A stretch of 64,000 nt of DNA from Lepidodermella squamata. Lineage: Eukaryota; Gastrotricha. Below the pieces are notes generated by a model. That model made no database searches, was not told the DNA's origin, and saw only the letters and a program-made list of their open reading frames with translations. Location of the stretch: contig JBLDXI010000009.1 in NCBI GenBank assembly GCA_047495785.1, positions 1,488,001-1,552,000 of the forward strand, written 5' to 3'. A program made the translations under genes and the position numbers. This document shows positions 54,901 to 64,000 of this stretch, piece after piece (position 1 is the first letter of the stretch; the number at the start of each line of letters is the position of its first letter).

Positions 54901-55467
54901 AGGGAAGTTACTAATTGTCTCCACATCAAGAACCAGACCGCTTTCCAACGGATATGGAACTGGTTTTGCATCTTCGGATGCACGAAGTGGATAACGGACC
55001 CAGCCTGAAGTTAGCTGCCAGTTTTGTGGACTGGAAATTACTGAGCTTGAAGCGATCTTATTAAGTAGGTCAATGTAAGGGCTAGTTGAATCTAGAGCCA
55101 ACCTCCGGAAGTGCTCTTCGAGATTTGATTCCAGTAAGGGCGGTACAGCTGGCTGATTATTCTCAGACAGAACTGATTTAGCAACAGGAGCGCGACCCCA
55201 CAAATTATGATCCTTCAAGTGACCAGCCACTTTCTTCAAAATCTCCTTTTCAGGCTTAACTTCCGCATCACTTCTTTCACCAAACAGTGCGCTCCTCAAT
55301 GGCTCCGCAAGCATGCGTATGCCGACAGGATTGACTTCTTCCACCAAATTTCGCAGCTGGAAATGCCAGCAAGGATTGAGAAGAGACGGTTTCATGAGAA
55401 AATTGGCACATTTCCGGGTTAATTTGGATTGCATTGGAGTTAGAAGACTCAAAATGCCGCCAACCAA
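51957..55467 (-). CDS. POLG: Mitochondrial DNA polymerase gamma, catalytic subunit
   Basis: Three exons (55467-54284, 54234-53191, 53136-51957) give about 1135 residues. It is a family-A polymerase with an exonuclease: exo I VLDVETI, exo [13 protein letters not shown], exo III around [13 protein letters not shown]; polymerase motif [16 protein letters not shown], motif [17 protein letters not shown] and motif [23 protein letters not shown] is also characteristic of POLG. The N-terminus ([19 protein letters not shown]) suits mitochondrial import. The first intron was placed after NVYKK to match the family. It replicates and proofreads mtDNA. It is the 5' gene of a five-gene, same-strand run. 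Confidence 0.95.
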
Positions 55468-56629
55468 ATGCGTTAACCGTTAACCTTATGCGTAAACACT
55501 ATCCATGTAACAAAGCTTTACAGCTATGTGAGAAGTAGTACAGTGGGCCGTAGGCCGTAGGCATGGAAAACTTTAGTCGCTACACTGCAGCGGTTTGCCG
55601 AGGGCCAAAAATCTTTAGGACAAGACTACCTACGACACGGGCACCACACCGGCGCGCCCAAATCCCGCGTTTGTTCATTTGAAAGTGCCACTATTTTTAG
55701 AATTAATACTAAATAATATTGTTAATTTAGCATTAATATTTTAATCCCAAGAGTTTTTGATGAGGTTAAGTAACAATTAGCATACAACTTTTCCGCATTG
55801 ATTTTATGAGAAAAATAGACATTTCTTTTTTCTCACGCCTCCCGACTCTCGACGACCACTCTTGCTTCTTGTCCTTAGCCAAAGGCAAAACAAGACGCAT
55901 TTCCATCCTCAGATTTTAGAGAAGTCATTATTGCGATGGATGGCGGAAATTTCTTTGACATCAATCTCGTTGCCCATCTTCGACTAACGGCGCCTTCTCG
56001 TTTCGGGCGCAACGAAGTCCATCTCGAATCAGGCGGTATTTTCTGTCTGCAGCCTTTACGCACTTACAAACCGCTTTTTGCTTGCTACTCTCTGCTATAC
56101 TTCAAGGGGGCCGTTCAATCGAAAGCAGCTCTGCAGCAGTAGAAACGCTCACGAGTTAGGATTGATTATGCTGCAAGCAGCAAGGGATTAGTTGCCAGCT
56201 CAATTTTTGTGTATTAAAATTTCTCAAGTGATAACTTCGCGATTTCTCAAAATCAGGAGTCCGCTTTGTTCGAACTATAGCTGGTCGCTTAAAATGGTTA
56301 TCTTAACGGAAATGAAGGCAATCTCATCGAGTTTTCCTGACAAAAAAGGAAATTGCTGACTTGTTGACCTTAGTTGGCCATTAAAGGACAGCAACAATAA
56401 CCTTGCCAACGCCATTTTTACGTTTGCTTTACAACTGCATACTGTTTGAATTTTTCTTTAGAATTTTACTGATTCTTCATTCATGAATTGCCATCAAAAA
56501 TAACAAATTATGCATCGAACGTGATTCACAGTGAAGGTCGAAATCAGACGGGCAATATCAACTAGGTATATACGAAAGTGTGCTGACGAGCGCGTTGGTT
56601 TGATTACGGATCGCTAAGACTTTCAGGAT
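55468..56629. other. POLG promoter side to KChIP 3' flank
   Basis: 1162 bp. A G+C-richer stretch at 55540-55660 just upstream of POLG may be its promoter. An open frame at 55936-56142 on the + strand has no recognisable content and no supporting splice or promoter signal, so it is not called. No RNA gene was seen. Confidence 0.4.
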
Positions 56630-57779
56630 TCAGATGACCGTATCAAGATATGATAGAGAATTGAGGATCTCAGCGCTCTGTTGGAATTTCAACATGAAAT
56701 GTCAATGGTTGATAGTGTACTGTATACTTACTGCCTTACAATACGCGACGAATTCGTCACATGTTACTTCGCCGTCGCCATTTCGATCCATTTTCTAAAG
56801 AGTGAAAAACGTCAAAATATTCCTTCGGACGAAATAACGTTCTCTTAACGTACAGTGAAGATATGATTACAATGGTCTTGAAAAGATTGGTCGGTGACAG
56901 AGGGTGATGTCCATTTACCGAGTATTTGATAAACACATCTGGTAATTGCCATCAAATCGTCCTTGGTGAGTTTCTGGAAAACAATGAATTTAGAGCTTTC
57001 AGAAAACTGCGGTGATCTTGGCGAAACCAACCCCATCTCGATTTGAATCATACAGATGGAATACCCAACACAGCTTTTCTTCGTCATCTCCTCGGAACAA
57101 AACACTCAATGTCCCAACGATCTCATCGAAAGTCACCAGGCCTATCTTTCGTCCGCTATCAAAGCTCAAAAACACCAACTCTGCATATCCGGCTGGATCT
57201 AAATGAAAATAGCAAATCGAGGTAAGTGGTGGTTAAATCCATATTAAAACCTCACCTCCTTGAGGAAAAAGAGTCTTGAAGATGGTTGTGAAAGTCTCCA
57301 TATCAACCATACCAGTCGGACAAAACTGCTTGATCCCTCGATATAGACGCTGAATCTCTTGGCGCGAAAATCGCGTCTCGCGAACCAATTGTTCCAAGCT
57401 ATGCGGTCGGTAACGGCGAGTTCCGAATGCCGATTCTGAAATTTTTACATAATGGCTGCCCTTTTTTACTGGTTCAGATAATTTTGATGGAACAATCATG
57501 TTACTCCTGGCTGAGAACATGTTTTCGGGTTATTGCAAATTACGCTCGGATAGAAAAGAATCGAAAAACGCAGGCTCAAAAAAATAAAGCATACCAGCAA
57601 ACGCAGCTTTGCGCTTGTTTTTCGACCCTGACGAGACCGCCGCCGATAGCCGCGACGTTAGCGGTCGTTTTATGGTACTTATCGAGCTTATCATCGAAAG
57701 CTTTCCGGTAGCTTTTACGACAAATTTCGCTCGGCTGAAAACAGCTCGCGGCTAATTCAATCGCCAATGTAGTCGCCAC
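56630..57779 (-). CDS. KChIP-type neuronal calcium sensor (Kv channel-interacting protein)
   Basis: Six exons (57779-57595, 57506-57256, 57198-57032, 56973-56854, 56794-56732, 56677-56630) give about 277 residues. From residue about 95 it follows KChIPs closely: YRPHSLEQLVRETRFSRQEI, LYRGIKQFCPTGMVDMETF, a degenerate second EF-hand with one extra residue (FDSGRKIGLVTFDE), then EF3 DSNRDGKLTKDD and EF4 DRNGDGEVTCDE, both with intact Ca-binding positions, and a C-terminal SLSYLDTVI helix. KChIPs bind Kv4 channels and alter gating in a Ca-dependent way. The N-terminal exon (MATTLAIELAASCFQPSE...) is less certain; KChIP N-termini come from alternative first exons, and candidates lie at 59.2-59.8 kb. 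No myristoylation Gly2 is present. Confidence 0.87.
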
Positions 57780-59200
57780 AAAAACGAAAAACTCAATTTG
57801 AACAAATTATATTAGGCTAAATTATCACCGAAATGCAATAAAAATGAATTTTTTAAAAGCGCGATAATGATAAATCTCATGAGTCAGAGGATAGAGTGCT
57901 AAAAGCCTGTGGCAATAAATATCGGTTAATGTCCCTAATAACGCATGCATCCTACTTGCTATTAATATATTCTAGAAAAAATGGACCTCTACTATAATGA
58001 CCGATGAATTTTCACAAACGTCTTGGGATAGCCAGCTCTCACCCCTCGGATCGTAGGTTTGTAAACAAGTAGGATACTGTTATAGCATACTTCCCGAGTA
58101 AACTATTTTTCACCGGCATTTACGCATCGGATAAGTTGATTACAGTGCCCTTGCCTTGAAGCTGTATGATCTTAGGATGATAGATGGCCACACCGTTCGA
58201 AAACATGAGCGGTGTTGTAATATTTATACTAAGAGCTCCAAGAAAGCTTGCGAAGGCATTACGAAAATAAAAATGTGAAAATAGCTTCTTAAAAAATCAC
58301 GCTATTCCGCTATTAGAAATACTACTCCTTATTGACCTGTGAGATCAGTTTCCTCTTTCGGCGAAAGAAAAGCCAATCGACTTCCGATTTTTCTCTATAA
58401 CCTTGCGGCAGGTTTTAAGGAACCCAAGCAAACCAAATATAAAGCCAAAATATGTATAATCGACAGGAAGCGGTATGATTGCAGAGGTGAAAAAGAAAAT
58501 GCATATTTATTCAGCCGCTCGGATCCCTCAATTTAGCAGTTATTTGTCTTGAAACTTTAATCTAGGCGAAAAAATGCGTTTTTTCGAAAATTCCCTCAAT
58601 ACATGTCAGCTGTAATTCAATCGTACCCCAGCTCGAATAGTGCTCTTTTCGCGATTCGTACGGGAAAAAATGTAACTAAATAGCATACCCTAGCTCTCAT
58701 CTCTGTGTAAACGCTATTGGTAAAATTTATTTGCGGCGACAAAAAAATAACCATCACTTGACATGCAAATAAGAGCGATAGCGCAAAACAGCCGTCATTA
58801 GACACGTTCCGCTATATAGATGGTGAATTCGTCATCCAGTTAGCATTAATTTCCCGATCAGACACAAGCATAGAAATTTGCTGCCGTTGTCATACATATT
58901 ATCAAACATGCGTATAGCTTGACCGCAATAATGGGGCCCATTATTATTCAAATAGCTATGCCTAGCTGAAAGCTGAGAATTGTCCACTTGAACTGGCATT
59001 GAAGCAGCTAGTGCTCAAGCTTACGATTTAAAAGTGGACAGGCCAATAATATCGGTACGTTCAAATATTTCGCGCTTATTTCATCGCAGCTAAATAATGA
59101 TTAACTCGGCACATGTTATCAACTGCTTCGCTAATAATTTATTCGATACTTGGACGATCAGGTAGTTTCCTCTGTTTGCTCCTTTTTATCTGCGCAGTGT
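57780..59200. other. Gene-poor region upstream of the KChIP gene
   Basis: About 1.4 kb, AT-rich, with short frames that carry no recognisable content. It is possibly a long 5' intron of the KChIP gene. Confidence 0.35.
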
Positions 59201-59269
59201 GACGCAAAGCTAAGCCGACTTCGCGGTCATTACAGGTATCAAAAGGTATAATTCCAATTGCGCACAAAC

Positions 59270-59753
59270 GTCTCGAGAGCAGTCTCGATTTCGATAGCAA
59301 GTAAACAGATGGCAAACATCTAAAATTGGTAGAAATAATACTAGTTCGGAAAAAATCAGACGGAAAGCCAGCCATTCTAAAAAGTGAGAGTGACCCGAAA
59401 ATTTATGTCCGGAAACTCTGGCGTAGTTCGCCAATGATATTTAAAGATCGCGTGCCGATTTGTTTAGGTGATGATAAAATAATTATTTCGATGTTTAGTG
59501 GGCAGCATACCTGCTCCATGGCCTGCCAGCTGTTCTTTGCCCTCTTTTCGCATCGAATAGATCTGTCAACACCAGGGGGTAAAAGAAAAAAAGTTGGATA
59601 TAATATGAGCATTTTCACGCGTTAACAATAGGTAAAAAGTGCAAAGAAAAGCACCTATATAGCCTAAAGCTGTTTTCAGTATCATAAGAAAAAAGTAGGA
59701 TGAAGTACCTGATTGAACAGCTCAATCGCTTGATTAAAAGCGGAGAAAGCCAT
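59270..59753 (-). other. Candidate short exons of an unplaced gene or alternative KChIP 5' exons
   Basis: On the - strand 59753-59709 starts ATG, codes MAFSAFNQAIELFNQ and ends at a GTACTT donor in phase 0. A TTGACAG acceptor then opens 59562-59511 (IYSMRKEGKEQLAGHGA) ending at GTATGC. A third acceptor (AATTTTAG) at 59320 opens a Cys- or Leu-rich piece whose frame is unclear. The pieces look coding, but I could not complete a gene. The phase does not fit direct joining of the second piece to KChIP exon 2. Confidence 0.3.
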
Positions 59754-59759
59754 TCTAGC

Positions 59760-61585
59760 TCAAGAGACGAAAAATTGGAATGGCGATCGAGCTCAGATCG
59801 ATTGTGATTCGCAATAAAGAAAGACCGCGTGTCCCTCGCTGTTTGTCGATCTTACAATTCAGCGTCCATCTCAGATGCCATCATTGAATATGAATAAAAT
59901 ACAATGCTAAATATATGAAAATAGTAATTATCGCAATCACTTTTCAAATACAACGCTGTTGTACCAATTATGTACATGAAGCAAACAGTTATCGGTGACA
60001 AGTTGGCGAACGATGAGGTTATTAATGAGCTTATTATGTAGCGGGAAAGTTGCTGATGCTTGATTTTACAACTATCGAGAATTATATATCAATGGTAATC
60101 AAAAAACTTGCTGATGATCTCGATATACAGGTTCCCAAGCATATTGGCTGAAGCAAAAAAAACACCCATTAGAGGCGCATGGATAACGTGAATAGTGTCG
60201 TGCAAAATGTCGCACCCGGCGTATATCTATCTATTGAGAGCTGATGAGCTATGATCATTCACTTACAAAAAAAACATGCTCTTGAAATATCCCATTAAAT
60301 GGAGTTTAGGAAGCGCAAACGGTTTTTGCTCTATACAAGGTCGGAATGTCGGCGATCGCTACTAAAAAATGCCCAACATTATATGTACGTATATGACCAA
60401 ATATAGGTGGAGAAATCTACTCTGGGTCACTTGAATGTATTTCATTGTAATTATGTCACGAACTTGAAACATTAGCTTGCAAATAGGAGGTTTTGGTAGG
60501 AAAAATATCGTCAAATTATTAGGTATTTATCTGTTAATTAAATCCAGTTCAATCATACTCTAAAATCTGGGATACTCCCGTATACTTATAACGTAAATAA
60601 AAGTAGGCATTGCACAACCCATCAGGCTCAATGAAAAAATTGGCGGCGATATTAAGCAGCTGTCAGGATAAGCATTCTTCCGTATCGATATATCAATAAA
60701 TATATTAACACAGCAAGGTGTTCGACTGGTATGAAAATTATTTCGTAACCGATGCCCCAAAGCGAAATGTTCTATAGCTGTTGTGATGCCTTTCAAATTC
60801 GCGAATACTATTATAGCGGCATTCTACGTACGAAGAAAAACTTCACAATGATCGTGATTAGCAAATAACTCAGACTTCTATACCTATATAGATGCGCCAA
60901 TATGTATCAGGTCAAGTATAGGTTAAATTTGTAGACAGAGCCTGCACCTAATTTAGTAGACTTATGCGTCGTGATTTTGAAAACCGAATAAAATTTATAA
61001 CTTCATATTGAGAAAAAGAAGCGCGTATCTATGAAATGAGGTGCAAAATGCATCGTGCCAATCAGAACGCGCTCTGCCACGCGCTCGCTCTGCATCATTT
61101 TTTTCGCTCGCCGCACAATGAAACAATCCCGCGTCCAGTGTTCTACTCTTTCGCTTCCCCTATGCGATTGAAAGAGAAGGACTGTGTATAAATCCACTTA
61201 ATGCATGCGAGACTTTTCCCGCGCGTGTATATTGAATATGACATCTTAAGGCGATTGCGGTGGCGACAAAATACATTTCGAGTTATCTATCTCTTTTTTA
61301 TTCATTTGAACAATCTCTGGAGCTTAAATCCAGCAGAGAATCGTCGTATGTGTCACTTGTTTCTTGTATAATTTATGACAAAAAATTGGGTTTGTATCAA
61401 ACAGCTATATATTCATGTCACATTAAAGAATGAAAAACGTTAATTTTATTTGTTTTTGTTTGCGAAAGACATCAATCGAAAATATTACAGGAATAATAAT
61501 AATAATAATAACGAAATAAATAAAATAATGAGACCATGGAATGTAAAACCCCGAGATTAAAATGATGATAGCGGAATGCAATAAT
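59760..61585. other. Large gene-poor region with a short AAT microsatellite
   Basis: About 1.8 kb without a supported gene. An (AAT)n run spans 61492-61511. TGTATAAATCC at 61186-61196 looks like a + strand TATA box, but no gene follows it. An AT-rich stretch at 59850-60560 has no visible structure. Confidence 0.35.
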
Positions 61586-62583
61586 TCAACATAAGTCCAA
61601 TCGCCCGCAGCTGCCAGTCAAGGGCAAATTTTCTTTATAGCGATCAACAAAAGGAGAAGAGGGCAAGCTAAACGCATTGCGGTCTGTCAGAAAGTCGGAA
61701 TCAATGGCAGCTGAGAATGAAACTGCACAAGGAACGGGCACGCACGAGTTTGCCCGTCGAAACACCATAAAAGCTGGAACCGATTGATCTGGAAACGCGG
61801 ACCAAGCGTTCACCGTAGACTCTCCCGGTTTCGTTAATTTTTGCTGAAACGGAGTGAATGAATCAGGTGACCCATTGCAGTGCGCTTTTGATATGTTCCG
61901 CTGCCTCGTTTTCCCATTAAGCACGATTTCGGGAGTAGGGATATGTATGCTGACATATAGCGGCGAGGAAATGCAAGAGCCGAATGAAGGTCTCTTTTCC
62001 AGAGAAACATAAGTTTTTCCTTCAGGTACTCGAAGCGCATCGAAACTGGTAACAGGAGCAGGAATACTAAGATGTTCGATTGTTGGTGCTCTAGAACTTT
62101 TCTCAGAGCTAAACATCCTACGAAACATTTCGTTTCGCCGACAGCTCCGATTGTTTGTAGGAGGAATCAGGGTTACGTATCTTCGGCGATGACTTCGAAA
62201 AAAAGAAGTCAAGAGTAGCGTAACTTTCACTTAATAACTTACCAAGCATATAACATTGCAAATACTGAGAAAATCAAAGTTATGAGGCCAAATGCTGTCA
62301 GGCCCATAACCACATTCTGGAGAAAGTCAGCCTTGGATCGGTAGAGCTCGATGCGTTCGTTGAGATCCATGTATGTTACTAAACACAACTTTGCATTAGT
62401 ATCGAACTAAAAATAAAAATAACTACCCGCTAACTGCGCGTTCTCGGCCAAATGACGTTTCAAATCAACGTGATCACGATTGGTGCAGTTGATTGAATCG
62501 TCAACGCGGCCATGATCTCCAAAAGAGGCTGATACGAAGTAAAATAACAATGCTTTAACAAGAGTTGTATGCAATTTCAGCAT
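61586..62583 (-). CDS. Unknown single-pass membrane protein
   Basis: Three exons (62583-62427, 62378-62243, 62192-61586) give about 299 residues. A signal peptide (residues about 1-22, HTTLVKALLFYFVSASFG) is followed by a short ectodomain with a single Cys (INCTNRDHVD, an N-glycosylation site), then a helix-forming stretch LNERIELYRSKADFLQN. One membrane segment follows (VVMGLTAFGLITLIFSVFAM) and a 200-residue cytoplasmic tail starting with a basic CHRRRYV cluster. The tail is Ser/Pro-rich with no domain I recognise. All three exons join in frame. Function is unknown. Confidence 0.68.
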
Positions 62584-63502
62584 CCTATTAGTTTAGGGAA
62601 AATATATAAAATATAAAATAGGATATCAACTAGTAGTGAAGTAAGTGACCTTTATTCAATTGTCACAACAGACTGTAGAATAGTTTGTTTGAAGTCCGGT
62701 TGCGTTAAATGCCTCTTTGTGCGCAGATAAAAACGTAAATGGGCTAGAGTTTAATTTAATTTTCACAAGTCTAAGAACGGGCTCGAGGAAAGAGATTAGG
62801 GGAAAAAGAGGGTTGTGCTAAAGGATTTCTTGTAACTATGGCGTTAGCTGTTCAAACCCACGAGAGGAGAAGAGTTCAGATGTCAGAGTTAGAGAATTTA
62901 GTAGATAATATATAATGAATAGAGTGGATAAATTGCTGCACCACATTCAATGCTGCTCAAACCTTTATTTTGGGTTCAGAAGGCTCGACGGGTGGGAAAG
63001 TTATCTGGATTCTTCGACAAAGAGCATAAAAATGACTTGAGCGCTTTAATATATTTAAATAGCTCGTCTTCCTGGGAATAATGGGCTGTTTTCCAACGGT
63101 CCGGAGTGAAGCATGGCCATTCTGCAGCCTAAAAATGATGTTTGGTACTCCTCTATTTGCAACTGCTTTTCAGATAGGCGCTGTCCCACCTAACAAGCTT
63201 TCCAAGCCGCCATCTTCGCAACAATAGCGAATTCGCTCTATTTCTTTACATCTGAATATTCAGTTAACTAAGCTATTAAAAGATATGTAACCGATATCAA
63301 GTCAATCATATGCTGGAAACAGTTTTTTAACACCGCCTTGGGTCCAAGATACCAAGGTATTGGACTTCGAAGAGATGATCTCGATCTCGAACTTCTATCA
63401 ATTTGAATTTCCCGTCAAAATAGATTGACATAAAATAACCTAAAACTATTATTATTAATTTTTACATATTATATTATTTGAATTGATAAAATGTTATTTT
63501 TC
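62584..63502. other. Divergent spacer between two membrane-protein genes
   Basis: 919 bp between the start of the unknown - strand membrane protein and the start of the + strand gene at 63503. It is AT-rich with no supported gene. Confidence 0.4.
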
Positions 63503-64000
63503 ATGAATCACCATCTTTCAGGCTTGGTTGGCGACGGGCCGAAGTTGCATCGACGGCGTGAAGCTTGCTTGGAACAAGCCTACCTGGGCCACTCTCAGGT
63601 CTTCCGATATTTTTATGTTATTTTGATTTATCAGACCCATCATTCCAAGCGCATCTCCAATCTTGATTTCTTTGGCGATCACTTTGTCCTAAGTTCTCCC
63701 AGTGAAGGAAAGATGCGAACTCCAGATTGGCCAACCTTAGGTCCGTTGGTTTTCTCCAGCGCCGCCGTATGTGCCAGCTGCATCGTTAGCATGGCTATAA
63801 CCCCTGTTTTATCTAAACGACCTTTGGAATCAATAGCTGTGCTTTGCCGTATATTTGTTTTGATTTTTCTTGGCTTCGTGGGCATCGCTGGGTTATGCGT
63901 TCCCGCTTGGTACTACTTGGAAATTGAGGGATCGTTTTCAGTCGATCCGAATCGTTGGCAGCAGGCGGATCATTTTGAGCTCGTTGAGTCCTCAAACTTC
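63503..64000 (+). CDS. Unknown multi-pass membrane protein, 5' part, cut by the window end
   Basis: Two exons are seen (63503-63598, then 63635 to the edge), with the frame still open at 64000: about 154 residues so far. The ATG at 63503 opens MNHHLSGLVGDGPKLHRRRE. After the intron come THHSKRISNLDFFGDHF and two hydrophobic segments, PLVFSSAAVCASCIVSMAIT and a second of about 24 residues containing IFVLIFLGFVGIAGL, then CVPAWYYLEIEGSF. No signal peptide precedes the first segment, so the N-terminus is probably cytoplasmic. I do not recognise the family; the layout of the second segment with a following W-Y-Y loop is vaguely claudin/tetraspan-like. Confidence 0.6.
   Translation, partial: MNHHLSGLVGDGPKLHRRREACLEQAYLGHSQVFRYFYVILIYQTHHSKRISNLDFFGDHFVLSSPSEGKMRTPDWPTLGPLVFSSAAVCASCIVSMAITPVLSKRPLESIAVLCRIFVLIFLGFVGIAGLCVPAWYYLEIEGSFSVDPNRWQQADHFELVESSNF

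Noticed and set aside
55936-56142. 68-codon frame on the + strand between POLG and KChIP
   Set aside because: No homology, no promoter or splice support, and the opposite strand is equally open.
61186-61196. TATA-like TGTATAAATCC
   Set aside because: No gene starts downstream on the + strand.

Overview
The window is nuclear DNA from an animal. Genes are split by very short introns (mostly 44-90 bp, GT...AG, acceptors TTTCAG or TTTTAG), are packed closely, and several have a splice-acceptor-like TTTAG just before the start codon with no upstream exon, which suggests spliced-leader trans-splicing. With the gene content (orphan Cys-loop receptors, a MOLO-1-like receptor modulator, secreted dibasic/cysteine-rich precursors) this points to a nematode or another small-genome ecdysozoan; the species cannot be named. 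All gene models were built by hand from reading frames, splice sites and remembered family features; no database search was possible.

Layout. 0.5-2.2 kb: a protein joining a CUT DNA-binding domain to a catalytically dead ABC-F ATPase domain. 2.5-8.9 kb: five tandem acyl-CoA thioesterase (ACOT8/TesB) genes. 9.0-12.6 kb: histone chaperone HIRA. 13.0-14.0 kb: protein phosphatase 4 catalytic subunit. 14.7-17.4 kb: two tandem F-box/FBA proteins. 17.6-18.0 kb: a hAT-type MITE with perfect terminal repeats and target-site duplication. 18.5-23.3 kb: five small secreted-protein genes on the + strand, two sharing an almost invariant dibasic-flanked peptide. 24.0-27.3 kb: two single-exon genes, one of unknown disordered type and one ankyrin/SOCS-box protein. 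27.6-32.0 kb: a small degraded frame, an SDR dehydrogenase without its catalytic serine (- strand), and a membrane-anchored GH3-domain protein.

32.4-42.2 kb: four pentameric Cys-loop ligand-gated channel subunits (one +, three -). They are followed by an aminoadipate/kynurenine aminotransferase (-) and a MOLO-1-like receptor modulator (+, 45.3-47.6 kb). If products match families, this interval holds channel subunits, a channel-modulator-type membrane protein and an enzyme whose family can make kynurenate, a receptor antagonist.

47.7-55.5 kb: a compact run of - strand genes, read POLG, TIMM8, PIGF, AADAT copy 2, NUDT19, with gaps of about 265, 20, 57 and 243 bp. It looks like a polycistronic unit with a largely mitochondrial/peroxisomal theme. 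56.6-57.8 kb: a KChIP-type EF-hand calcium sensor (-). 57.8-61.6 kb is mostly gene-poor but holds possible short exons on the - strand. 61.6-62.6 kb: an unrecognised single-pass membrane protein (-). 63.5 kb to the edge: the start of an unrecognised multi-pass membrane protein (+), cut by the window end. No rRNA, tRNA or CRISPR was seen.
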